Positions 21,752 through 32,924 of a stretch of DNA of 64,000 nucleotides are shown here, piece after piece. The position numbers and the translations under genes were made by a program. The stretch's first letter is position 1, and each line of letters starts with the position of its first letter. The DNA is from Diaporthe sp. PMI_573. Taxonomy: Eukaryota > Ascomycota > Sordariomycetes > Diaporthales > Diaporthaceae. The stretch spans positions 682,001 to 746,000 of the forward strand of contig JAJTUP010000017.1 in assembly GCA_021399435.1 (NCBI GenBank), given 5' to 3'. The notes under the pieces were generated by a model. It saw only the letters and a program-made list of their open reading frames with translations, was not told the origin of the DNA and ran no database searches.

Positions 21752-22588
21752 AGGCTGTGGCAGGCAGGCAGTTGTGCACAGATCTTCTCTTCAACAAAAC
21801 TTGACGGCAAATCTGGGGGACCTTTACTCAGCGTGTCCCCTGCTGATCTCGACGAGGCTGTCAGTTGCCTGAGGATCGCAGAGAACTTTGACTGCGAGCT
21901 TGGTACTATCTTCAACACCTCGGGCCTCCACAACACGTACCCCAAGCGCAGCAGCAGCAGCACCGCCGCCCCAGGTCCTGGAATATGTCGGCCGCCCTGC
22001 CGTCTTGACTATGGCACGGTGGAGCTGACCACCAGCCGCGCCTCGGGACCTTTTCCCAAGATCAATCCCCGCTGCCGTCACTTGATCACGAAACTGCCGC
22101 GCTCTTTCACCCAGCGTGACGGCTTGGTCTTTGCAAGCGGCCGCACTACTGGCCACAGTTCTGGCCAGCTGGTTGGCCCCCTGGTTGTTGCCCGCCTCTA
22201 TACTGGCGATGGCCTGCTGGTAAGTGAGACATTGGAGCAGGCCATCCTCCCTTACGAGACCGACCCTCCCGGCACCCCCGGAGCTGCTCAGCCGGCCCGT
22301 TTCGCCGAACCTGGCGATTCCGGCGCCTTCGTCTTCAACCTAGACCAACGTGTTGGGATCGTATGGGGCGGCATAGTACGCCAGTCCCCGATGTCGACCG
22401 CCGCCTCTAGCCCGAGACTCGACGTGGCCCCGCCGCAAGGTCTGCCCATTAACGTTCAAGACGTGGTTCTTTACACCCCCATCAACGTCATCGTCTCCTC
22501 CCTCAAGAACGAGCTGAACGAGGCGTACGGTGAGGGCAATTTTACCCTGCGCTGGGCTGACGACGACGACGATGCTCCCGGCCTCTAA
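21752..22588 (+). pseudogene. PA-clan (trypsin-like) serine protease, N-terminally truncated
   Basis: The frame is open from 21752 (just after a TGA) to TAA at 22586-22588, about 278 codons, but no in-frame ATG lies near its 5' end. The first good phrase is KLDGKSGGPLLSVSPADLDE. The segment LDYGTVEL resembles the DWALVEL that carries the catalytic Asp in related fungal proteins. The nucleophile is present in AEPGDSGAFVFN, followed by VGIVWGGIV. The His-bearing N-terminal barrel is missing. The last 20 residues are acidic (DDDDD). Either the 5' exons lie upstream behind an intron I cannot place, or the gene lost its start. The coding quality of the remaining part is good, with no internal stops, so the loss would be recent. 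Confidence 0.55.
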
Positions 22589-24213
22589 GACTAAGCCGCA
22601 ACACGAGTACCACCAAACTTGATCAGTCAGCAATTTGCAAACGGATGGATAAATTTCAACCCATACCCAGCCCACCTCCCCAAGGACGACCCGGGTCGAA
22701 GCGTTGGTAGGGCGGCACACGGCATTTTGACCTCGAGACTAGGTGAACAAATCTTGGCTTTTGGGGGGGGGGGCACACGCCTCGGTTGAAGAGAGATCTC
22801 AAAAGAAAAGGGACTTTTTTTCAAAAATAAAAGAAAAAAGAAAGAAAAAAGAAAAGGGGGGGGTGGGGGTTAGTTTAATCCCGGCTTCTGAGTGTGTCCA
22901 GCGTGGCGTTGGTCTGGTTGGGTTTTTCTTCTTAGGAGAAAGTAGATAGCAATTAAAAGGAGACCGGATATTCGCACCCAAAGAAATAGATGCCCACACC
23001 CAATTTTGTTGACGAAGCAAGCTCACGGTTCCCCCAAGAAATTGATAAATTGATGCCCTAGGTATGCACCCGTCGGTATCGTTTCCACAGAGTTGTAAAC
23101 AGAAAAGGGGATAGACGTGAGATCCAATTCCATCCGTTCGCGCTGGCATGGTATCAAAAAAAAGGGTTTGTTCACTTCGACACCAAATCAATCGTTTCAG
23201 GTCCGCGAGACGTAGCCTTCCTGCCCATCAAGATATGCTCCGCCCCAATCCAGCCCCAACGCCATAACAGATAAACCTACGCGACTAGTACTGTGATAAA
23301 ACGAAGGTTGTTTAATTGCCACCATATAATAGTGCCCTACTTGCGGCCACACTGTATACAGAATTAAATAAACGCCCACTAGTTCTTTTCATTTCTTTTT
23401 TGTCCTTTATGCACAAGCGGCGCGCCGAATCATCGCCCCCACCCCCCCCCCGAGCGGATAACCATTATGAGGGGAGGTTTGTGTTCATATTCTTCCGTTG
23501 GTCTCGTAAAAGGGAGCCTCGGCCCAGATATTAGACAAAAGAAAATCAATATTATCTCAAGAGGAGAGAGAGAGCATTGTTCCTTGTCCTTATAGGACAC
23601 TCATTGCCGTTCCAGTTTAGTAGAGGAACCCAAAGAATACAAATAGTCCATATCCAGAGGAGAGAGAGAGTCCGCGAAGTGATCATCAGAAAGTATGACG
23701 GACAAGCTGAGGTCTAGTGTAATGTCCACTATGAATGCGTCACAATAGTTAATCCACCTTGTACTGTATCGGGCGGCCTTCGTTAGTGTCAATTCTACAT
23801 TGTTCTCTGGTCATCTGCTTCCATCTTGTAAATGCTACTACAACGAGGACCATGGATAATGGCTTCTGCTCTAGGCCCGGTGAAACTATCGGAATGGCGA
23901 GACTCGTCCAATTCATCTTACGACGCAATTGCTATCGGTCTTAGGTGCACGTGGGCCATCTTAGGGTTGCGGAATAATGCCTCTTTACCCTCCATGCTCG
24001 ACATTTTAGCCTAGTTAGCTAGCTTCAACACTGTATTTATGCTAGATATCACTTGCAACTCTTAGCTCACCTCACATACATGATATTATCGATAGTGGTT
24101 TGGGAAGCCTCGTGGTTCTTGTTACTCGATCAGATATCTACATGTTGCCTTTCCACTCCTGCCGCCAACAACAGGCAGAGCAAAGAGAGGCACCTGTTTG
24201 GCTCCGGCCGCCA
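22589..24213. other. Intergenic with homopolymer and purine tracts
   Basis: No gene recognised. Contains G-runs at about 22761-22770 and 22855-22867, a long A/G tract 22800-22870 and a C-run near 23441-23450. These are simple-sequence tracts. Confidence 0.5.
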
Positions 24214-25911
24214 TCACGCACGCGGGCAGCTCTGCGTCTTCAGGAAGTCGACGCGGACCTCCTTCTCCCCTCCCAGGACGAGGTCGAAGCTCGTGCTCCA
24301 CCCGCTCGTCGCGAGCTGCGCCCGGCCCTGGAACAAGACGTAACCGCCCACGGCGGCCCCGTCTGCCGGTGCGAGCTCCACGGTCTCTACCTCGAGCCGG
24401 CGGTGGACGATGCCCTGGCGGCGCACGAGGCGCACGAGGTCCATCGCCAGCGGGTCCGCGGCACGGTCCGCGCGGACCGCCGCCGTGACGGTGAAGGCGC
24501 GCTCGCCGGCGACGCTCGTCCGGTCCACGCACGACGCCGATGCCTGGTACAGCAGCGCGTCGTCCAGGGGGTACCCGCGGCCGCCGTTGCTGTGCACCGC
24601 CGCCGAGCCGGTCGAGGGCGTCGTGAGGTGGATTAGGAACCCGCCGATGCCGCTCGCGGCGTGGACGGCCGCCTCGAACCGGTACCAGGCGAACGTCTCC
24701 CCCCAGAGGCCGTGCGTGGTGCCGCCCGCGTCGAGCGCCGCGGGGACGTCGACCGGGCCCGAGCCGTTGCGGTCTGTGTAGCTCAGGTGGACGGCCAGGT
24801 CGCCCGTGTCGCGCCCGGTGCCGGCTGTCGTCCGGACACGCACCCAGCCGCTGAAGGTGATGCTCCCGTTCCCGCTGTCGCTCCCGTCATACGCCAGGTC
24901 GACGTACGGCTTGACGTCGACGGCCTCGATCGGCTCTGTCAGCTGCACCGCCGCGGGGACCGTGTCGATCATCCGCGTCAAGACGTCGGCGCACGCCGTC
25001 CTGAAGCCGTCGTTGGTGCGCCCGAGCTCCCGGATGGTGCTGTTCCCGTCCGACGCGAAGATGCGCCCGTCCGAGTTGAGCGTCTCGTTCCGCCCGGCGA
25101 CGAGCGGGTTTGACGTGTTGCCGCGCAGATACTCGGCCGCGACGCGGTTGTCGAAGCTGTCAGACGTGCTGTCGAACCCCGTCACCGTGTCGGGCGTAGG
25201 GTCGAGCCCCGTGATGTGCGGGTTGTTCCTGCTGTGAACGCCGCCAAGCGTGTGGCCGCACGCCACGAGCGCGATCATATCAGCCTCGCTGAACCCGGCG
25301 CCGGCGAACCTGGCCCGGGTCGCCTCGAGCGGCGTGTCTGGCTCCGGCACGCCCGCGGGGCCAGCCTCGAGGGCGTCGACGCGGCCCGCGCGGAACGGCA
25401 TCCGCGCGCCGCCGCAGCCCGCGTTGGCGACGACGACGCTCATGGCCAGCAGGTCCGCCGCCGAGGCCCGGACGGAGTAGAGGTTGGCGAAGAAGCTGAA
25501 GGTGTTGTTGAAGGCCGAGCCACCGTTCTCGGCGCGGTCGAGCTCGAACCAGATGGAGCCGTCCAGGCCGCCTGTGCCGGCGGTCACTTCGGCCGTCGCG
25601 ACGTCGTGGAAGGCGGTGCGGATCCATTCTGCGGCGAATTGGCGGCCGCCAATATTGCCGCCAAAAGAGCACGGGGTCACGCCTGGTTGCCTTGCGTCAG
25701 TTCCGGGGTGTCTGGCACGGGCGGCAACCCAATACTAGTTAGTAGCTGAAGGGCGTTGCTAACCTTCGACGAACCCCCTGCTGCGGTATCCCGTTTGCAA
25801 GGACAGAATGTCTTCGATTTCATCGTACTGAGAGGGCCACACGTACGCCGCCTCTGTGGCTTGTGCTAACGCGGCGATGCCGCCGATGATGGCGACAGCT
25901 CCTTTCTTCAT
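24214..25911 (-). CDS. Secreted heme peroxidase (plant-peroxidase superfamily) with long C-terminal domain
   Basis: Exons 25911-25764 and 25682-24214, joined across an 81-nt intron with a perfect CTAAC branch site, give 538 residues. The start MKKGAVAIIGG begins a signal peptide (cleaved near 21). The distal heme pocket reads AEWIRTAFHD (Arg71, His75) and the proximal helix reads ALVACGHTLGG (His193). This is the class II / hybrid fungal peroxidase pattern. The peroxidase fold ends near residue 300. The remaining ~240 residues form a beta-rich domain with few Cys and no WSC repeat. In some fungal hybrid peroxidases this position carries WSC modules. The gene is very GC-rich (third positions mostly G/C), unlike the AT-rich surroundings. 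It would use hydrogen peroxide to oxidise small or polymeric substrates outside the cell. Confidence 0.82.
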
Positions 25912-27587
25912 CCCGCCAGGTTTAGGTTGGGAATCTTCCGAGTAATAAGGCAATAGAGTCAGACGAGCCACGGGGTTAATGGAGTGAGGGTTCTAACCCA
26001 TCCCGCCGAACCTCAATCTGCACAGGCACCTGGGCATGAACGGCTGTCGTCGTCTCTTCGATTCGCATCACCGCATTGGACCCTGTTTCCACCGTTCAGG
26101 GTTGAGAGGAGATTATTGACTCCATCGCGTGGGGAGCGATGCTTGCTCTTCTGCCCGAGTGGAAGCTGAATAAAAAAAAAAGAAGGGAGCTCCAGTATCG
26201 CCAAGCCGTCAATACGGATCTGCTGCATCGGGTCCCTGGCCTAATGCAGCAGACCCGCCCGGCTCGTGGGGTGTGGCGGTGTCTTCCGTCCGGTCCGCTT
26301 GCCCTCTTTGCACTCCGCACCGCTGTTATCAGGTTTGTAGCCCAGACTTGTGGATGAAGGAAGCTAAGGTAATTACTATTATGTAGCTCGGGAGACTCGG
26401 CCGAGTTGGTTCCAGCCTCGGCAACTGCAACTCGTTTTTACCTAGTTCCGAGCGGGAAGAAAAGACATTGAGCTTGGACGACGGGATAAACACGAGCATG
26501 GGCCCAGCGCGGAATGGCCGACTAGGATGGTTATCTGATGCGGAACAGACGAGGAGGGAGAGAGAGAGAAAGTCATCTAATGAAGCAGAGGTAGGCAATG
26601 TTGAAATATCCACGCTAGACTTGTGGAGAGACACGGCCGCGCGAGGGGGAATTAGAGAATGAACGACAAATTCGGCCTAGCCTTGTGGAATCAGTTAGTC
26701 AACACAGACATCGTTCATCTCGTGATTATAGTAACTACTAGTTAAATATTTTTTTTTAAAAAAAATCTATTTCTATATATCTTCTTTTTACTATTTTTTA
26801 ATTCAGTAGTTGTAGAATAGAGCACTGATTTAATATAGACTTTATTATGCAAGGCACTGTCCAGGCTTTATCTAATTAGAGTTTTACTATATGTAGTCCA
26901 CGGAAGGTACTGAGTAGTATAGATTAATCCTATCTTGTTAACACTCGGGTGTTGATTTAGGAGCCTGTATCTAGGAGAATAGCTTGTGTGAGTTTGCTTG
27001 CTATCCTCGCTCTGTGTCTTGATTTCCTTATTATACCTGGGAGGATCCTTTGAGCGCAATGGCGATGCGTACCACTTAGCGAGGTTGCCTTGCCAACTCA
27101 GGGTCACATTGGGAGATTCTCCACCCCACCACGTGCCCACGATGTCTTCCACTTGGGGTCTGGACTGCGAGCCTGCTGGCGTCCAATCATGAGCTTGCAG
27201 AACAGAATAGCGTCCGTTAATCCCAACTGCTCCCCACAACTGGATTCAGGCAAAAGTTGGGGTAGAGGGCATAAACCCATCTTCCTTAGCCTAGCTTGCT
27301 GTACCAGAGGATGAGTGACGCCGGAAAAATTCAAGCTTGGATGGAGGGCCCGTCTGGGGTAGCATCGGTGGTCAAAACGCCGAGGCGACATCTCGGTTCG
27401 TGTTAGCACCTCACATGAGTGTCTTATCATAAAGATGGCAGGATGACCGGAAGACAGATCTAAACAGACCGCCTACATACTGCTTTAAGAAGCGTATGTA
27501 CACGGATTCAAAACGAAACCACCTAAACAGAAGCTGTTGTTACGACGTCAAAGTTCGCGTTACAAGTCACGGCAATCTATCCCGACA
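25912..27587. other. Intergenic with AT-rich core
   Basis: About 26730-26900 is strongly AT-rich with a poly-T/poly-A turn near 26750-26765. On the minus strand 27239-26868 a 123-codon frame contains coding-like wording (ARWTPAGS-type, VGTWWGGESPNVTL) but has no upstream support and no recognised family. Copy B of the short dispersed repeat is at 27467-27523. Confidence 0.4.
27467..27523 (+). repeat. Short dispersed repeat, copy B (partner at 18386-18441)
   Basis: Lies 64 bases upstream of the GH79 start codon. It is the less AT-rich of the two copies, so it may be closer to the ancestral sequence, and it may fall inside the promoter. Confidence 0.65.
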
Positions 27588-29222
27588 ATGGCGAGATTGG
27601 CAAACTTCCTCGCATGCCTGTTCTTGACGGCGCAACATGTGGCAGCTGTGACTTTTGCCGTCCCTACCGAGGTTGGCACGGGAGGTTATGCATACGCGCC
27701 GCTGGATCCAGCTCCTGTGGGCATCTCGTGAGTCTTGACATGCCTTCTGAATATGCGCCTGTAATTAATAGCTCAACTCAGATTCGAGTTCTTTGCATTC
27801 CCTTCGTACTTCACCAACGTGACGGCCACAAATCAGTGCCTCTCGAACTGGAAGACCTTGACGGGTGTCTGGCCACCGATTCGCATCGGAGGGACCACGC
27901 AAGATCGAGCCCAGTATGACCCCGCGACGTCCGCATACGTGGTGTACACAGTCGCCAGTCCAGCGGACGCGCCCGCGAGTCTGACCTTCGGTTCGAGCTT
28001 CATGACCTTGGCAAATACCTATGGCGGGTCGGTAGTCGTCGGTCTGAATCGTGGGAAAAACAATATCTCAAACACCATCGCCGCGGCAAAGGTAGCCGTT
28101 TCAGAGATGAGCAATTTGCTCGCCATCGAGCTGGGCAATGAGCCAGAATGTTAGTTCGCAATCGCTTTGAATTGTTGAAATTTCAGGAGCTGGTGACTGA
28201 CTGTCAGGAACTCGCCTAGACTATGCTGGTGCTGGCCAACCGATCGCAGCAGGAGGCTGGGATCCTGCCACAGACGCTGCGTCTCAAAACAACTGGGATA
28301 TCTTGGTGGGAAGCGCGATTGGAAAGACAAACATCATCCAGGCAGGCAACTCAAACTCGCTGCCGCCAACCTGGGGCGCCGAAGAGCTCATCGCAACCGA
28401 GAACGCGACGGTCAAGCAATACGTGAAGACCTATGCTCACCACAATTATCCCGGAGGAACCGTGACCAGTCTCATGAGCCACAGCAATATTGCGAGCAAC
28501 CTCCACCAGTTTGACGCAGACATTGCCGCGGCTCTGGGCGAGGGCAAGCCCTATATATTTGGCGAGACAAACTCGGGTGAGCGTTCACCCTACTTCGCCT
28601 GATGATTAGTCCAAACTCAAAACTGACTCTCTGGATAGTATCCGGCGGAGGAGCTGCTGGCGTGTCGCCGACCTTTGGCGCAGCGCTCTGGACCATGGAT
28701 TACGCCCTGCGAGCGACGTACAGCAACATGTCGCGCACGTACTTCCATCATGGCACCGTAGGCAACTGCCAGTACTGCTTTTGGGGCCGCTACTCCATGG
28801 GCGCCCCATACTACGGCGCCACAGCGACCGTCGCGCTGCTCGCCGGGGCGTCGCACCTGACAGCCCTCGACACAGGCTCCACCAACTACGCCGGCTATGC
28901 GACCTTCGACTCCGCGGGGGCTCCCCTGAGGGCACTGCTGTACAACTCGGATTACTTCAATGGGACCGGCACGCGCCCCAGCCAGTCCTTCGTGCTGACG
29001 GGGCTCACCGCCACCTCGTCGGTCAGGGCTAAGAGGCTGACGGCGGCGAGCGCCCTGTCCAGGCAGGACCAGGGCGGAAACCCGACGTTTGGTGGTCAGA
29101 CGTATGCGAATGGGACCTGTGTCGTGAGCGGGACGGAGACGTATGAGACGGCGACCGTGTCTGGGGGCCAGGCGACCTTCACCGTCAAGGCAAGTGAGGC
29201 GCTGTTGGTGTATCTGAAGTGA
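27588..29222 (+). CDS. Secreted GH79 beta-glucuronidase, four exons
   Basis: Exons 27588-27727, 27782-28149, 28220-28576 and 28639-29222 join to 482 residues. Introns are 54, 70 and 62 nt. The second intron ends at the third candidate acceptor (CTAG at 28216-28219), because the earlier CAG sites create a stop. The signal peptide is residues 1-20. Catalytic residues sit in the family motifs: acid/base E167 in ELGNEPE and nucleophile E285 in IFGETNS. The C-terminal ~100 residues form the usual beta-sandwich. Fungal GH79 enzymes of this type release glucuronic acid or its 4-O-methyl ether from arabinogalactan-protein side chains. With the GH43 galactanase in the same window this suggests a shared substrate. 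The family is certain; the natural substrate is inferred. Confidence 0.88.
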
Positions 29223-29660
29223 AAAGTAGAGACTATTTGTATTCTTTGAGTTCCTCTACTAAGCTGGAACGGCAACGAGTATCCTATAAGGATAAGAAAT
29301 AATGTATATTATTATTGATAAAAGTAAGATTTACTACATAAAGCTTTAAATAGTAAGTATGAGAGATTGTGCGGAGCTTAGAAACTGCTTAGAATCTAAG
29401 TCTTCGATTTGGAACTCTGATCTTTTGGCCGGGGCATCTATTATTTTCGTAAACTTATAACGCTGACATTGATCCATGTTGGCGTTAACCGCTTTACCAT
29501 ATTGGCATTGCACATAATGGCCGCAAAAAGTGGCTTGCGCAAACATTGTCGTCACGAGCGATTCCTTTGCGAAAAGACGTCCTGTCGAGACACAACCTCC
29601 CCCTCACATTAGACATCGAAGCCTGGCTGACTCCGGCCTCAATGTTCGCTCCAAGGATCT
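29223..29660. other. Convergent intergenic gap
   Basis: Shared 3' region between the GH79 gene (plus) and the subtilisin gene (minus). AT-rich around 29290-29350; no gene seen. Confidence 0.55.
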
Positions 29661-32415
29661 CTACTCCTGGTACCGAAGCAAGAAAGGAACCGATTCCACC
29701 ACCTGCCAGTCCGCCTCATCGTCACTAGCCGGGTCCGCAAAGAGCCTCAGGGCGCTGGTGAGAATTGCGTACCTGCCAGCTGGCAGGAGTTCCCCATTGG
29801 CGAGGAAGCCTCCGAACAATGCTGAGATGCCACTCGGTGCTGCGAGGATGGCATAAGGCGAGGCCCAGGTCTGCCCGTACGTCTTGCGGCCGAGCCACTC
29901 CTCCGTGGGTAATGCATTTGAAGAGTTGCTGGGCGGGTCGATTGTCCCGTTCGAGACGGCCGCCGGCGCCACGATATCGAACCGGAGCACCTTGGCGGGC
30001 AGGTAAGGGTTGACGTTCATCGAGAGATCGTTGTATGAGGAATTGTCTGGGGTAGTAGGGCGAGGAAGGGTAACGACCTCCTCGGCGCTGAAACGAGGCC
30101 AGAATGTGACGGCCTCGTCATCGATGATGATCCCCTCACGCATTGAGCCGGCGTTACCGACGTAGGGGATGGAGAGGGCATCGCCGTTCGTGGAGTTGAG
30201 AGTGATGTATCCGCTGTAAATCGGCCAGCGTGCTTTCTCGACACCTTCTGGTGGCGTACATCGCACGGTGATCTTGGCTTCGCCTCCTGCACTGACAAGT
30301 GCCTGGTCTGCTGCAAAGGTGATATCGGCGTATGCGTCAATGACCTCGAAAGGCGCGTTCGCGAGCTTGCCCTCCTGTGTCATTGAGTATACTGTCGAGA
30401 CCGCTGTCTGACCAAGCTCGTACACTGCGTCCGAATCGCCAGTGTTGTGCAAGATGAACGTGACCTCTTCGGGGTGGTTGTCGCTGTCGTTGAATGAAAT
30501 GCCGGAAACACTTAGAATCCCCTTGACTTGGGCAGCATCCCACAGCTGGATGAGCCCGGCGCCCGCTTGCAGCGGAGACCCTGGACCCCGCGGCTGGATC
30601 GCCGTGCTGGCAAGCAGGTTCTGAAGAGTGCTGGGGTCCGAGGTGTTGCGTGCCTGGCTGAGGAGAGCTGCGGCTGCGGCGACAAGGGGCGCGGCCATCG
30701 ACGTACCGCCGAGCGTGGCGACCCCCTGGCCGTTCTGGAGGTACGTGGACATGATGCTGCGCCCTGGACCGCCAAAGGTCGGGCCGCTCCTCAGGTCGTA
30801 CGTCGGGCCCCAAGTGCTGTAGTTTGATACTTGCCCACCGGTCGCCTCGTTATTGCTCCAAACTACCCGTGAATCGGCCTTCGAGGGTACAGTCATGGTG
30901 ACAGTGACGTTCTGACCCCCAGCGAGAGCCTCGATCCACTCCTTGGCTGGTGAGGTGGTGGTCGTCGCGACAAAGGCCGTAGGGTCATCATTAATGATAC
31001 TGCGAATCCTGTTTCGTGATGAAGCGTGTCAGCTTAGGGGCTAATAAGGCATTATGATCCGAAGGCGGGACCACTTACTGCAAATCAGTACCCCAAAACA
31101 TCATCAAGGCACCACCCTTGGCAATGATGTTCTGCCGCTGAGCGCGGAAGTAGCACCCTTCTGGCCTATCTAGGCTAACTAGGACAAGATAACCAGAAAG
31201 ATTCGGGACACTGTCGGGAATGGGCGTGCATCCCGTGACGGTCGTGTTGCCAACCACGAAACCATGCAGGTTGAGCAGAGGCAATGTTTCCTCATCAGCG
31301 CCACTCTGGAACTCGTAGCGCCCTTTCAAAAGTGTTGCCCAAGCAAATTCCTGGGGCTCGGCATCGCCAATTGCGTACTCGGCCAAGGCGAAGACGGCCG
31401 GTTCCTCAACGGGGTCGTACGACGAGATTGAGCTCACAAGCCGACCCTCGGCGGGGCTGACAGCTTTGAACAGGGTGCCACTCAGTCCATCGTTACCGAT
31501 GGCAACAAAGACAGGCACACCAGCCTCAATGATCCTCGTTGCTGTAAGAGACATGAGGCTGTCCGGAATGCCGCCGGACAGTCCTACGGACATGGTAATA
31601 ATGTCGCTACCATCGTCAAAGGCCCGCAACATACCGGCGACGATGCTCTCTTCAGTTCCCCAACCAGAGCAATCCATCGAGCGGTACGCGCCGAGCCTGG
31701 CGCCGGGTGCCGCGCCGGTGAAGCCAAACTCATTGGGCAGGGCGCTGATGATGCCGGCAACGTGGGTCCCGTGTCCGTCGCAGTCCATGGGGTCGTCGTC
31801 GGGCACCGGAACGCGGACGCCATCGGGGCCAAAAAAGTCGTCGAGACCAACCGCGTCCCATCCGTGAGTGACAATGCAGTCGGGGCCGATGCAGCCGCCC
31901 AGGATTGGGTTCAAGTAGTCGATGCCGGTGTCGACAACGCCGATCCGGATGCCCTGGCCCGTGAAGCCTGCCTTGTGCAGCAGGTCGATCTGGGACATAA
32001 CGTGGGGGTAATACGGCTCGTCGACATCTCGCCGTTGAACATTTGATGTGTTGCTCAGGCCGACGAAGCCCTCAACCTCCTCAACGGGCTTGGAGACCGC
32101 CCTAACAGGCCACACTTGTTTGATGGTACCGGCTGCGGCAAGAATGACACTCTCGACTCCTCCGGGCGTCTTGTGAGTTTCGTCCACAGTGAAAGAGACG
32201 CCGTGAAAGAGCTTCGAGTCGATGCTTTGGCGGATGCTGATGGTGATGTTCGCCGCACTCAATTTGCTGACCAATTGTTGGGGCGCCGCGCCATCCTCGA
32301 GCTCTGCCATGTAAACACCAAGGACCGTATTGCCAGGGTCGGTGGAATCGTCCAGGCGTGCCGAAGTCAGCCCGAGCGCGCCCGCCAGGGCGAGTGCATG
32401 ATGTATCTGGACCAT
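29661..32415 (-). CDS. Secreted subtilisin-family serine protease (Vpr-like, with PA insert)
   Basis: Exons 32415-31079 and 31008-29661 (70-nt intron, GTAAGT...CAG) give 894 residues. The start at 32415 (MVQIHHALALAGALGL) gives a signal peptide; the frame continues upstream to 32547 but only as leader. An inhibitor-type propeptide covers about 30-110. The S8 domain follows with Asp162 in GVVDTGID, His215 in DGHGTHVAG and Ser549 in GGTSMAAP. A protease-associated (PA) insert lies between His and Ser (about 330-440, LNLHGFVV...). The C-terminal 330 residues are Fn3-like beta domains. This is the architecture of Vpr-like minor extracellular proteases and fungal relatives. It ends a run of secreted enzymes starting at 16.2 kb. 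Confidence 0.88.
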
Positions 32416-32924
32416 GTCCACCGAGGGAAACGAATGCAAGGCCTGCCGACCAAGGAGAAGAAGCTGGATGATAGACGACGACTGAGGTCGGGGATATCGC
32501 TCCGTCTTCAGGGCCTCAATGACCCCAGCAGGACTCGGAGTCTCCACGTACCCGCCCCTAAGCAGTCAGGTGTTATCCATACTAGCGAATACGAGGGCGC
32601 CGAAGCGGAAGCTCGGAGGTGCATCTATAGCGGGCAATGACCGAGTAAATACTAAACAATGGCGGGCCAACAACGTTGGTCATGCAACGTATGCTATCGT
32701 CCAGCAGATCTCAACCTTGGTTAGTCTTGCCTGTGAATGAGACTCATGGACCTGCAGCCACGATGTTTATAAGTCCCAGTGCTCGTCGCGGTACTGTATG
32801 TGTGTGGGGGAGAATTACCACAGTTCACAAGAAAACAAGCGCCTTGGCTGTCTTGGCGGGACTAAAAACGTGCCGAAAGCGGGTACCATGGCTGCCTACC
32901 CTTTCCCCCAAACCCCTGAAAACT
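32416..32924. other. Gap between subtilisin promoter and transposon remnant
   Basis: Upstream region of the minus-strand protease gene; no separate gene recognised. The transposase similarity to the right begins near 32925 and its first part is missing or unrecognisable. Confidence 0.45.

Noticed and set aside
22743..23191. Frames over the poly-G / A-G tracts
   Set aside because: Produced by homopolymer and purine runs (Lys/Arg/Gly strings), not by a gene.
24122..25749. Long open frames on the plus strand and in other frames across the peroxidase gene
   Set aside because: They arise from the high GC content of the real gene. Only the minus-strand frame carries the heme-pocket motifs.
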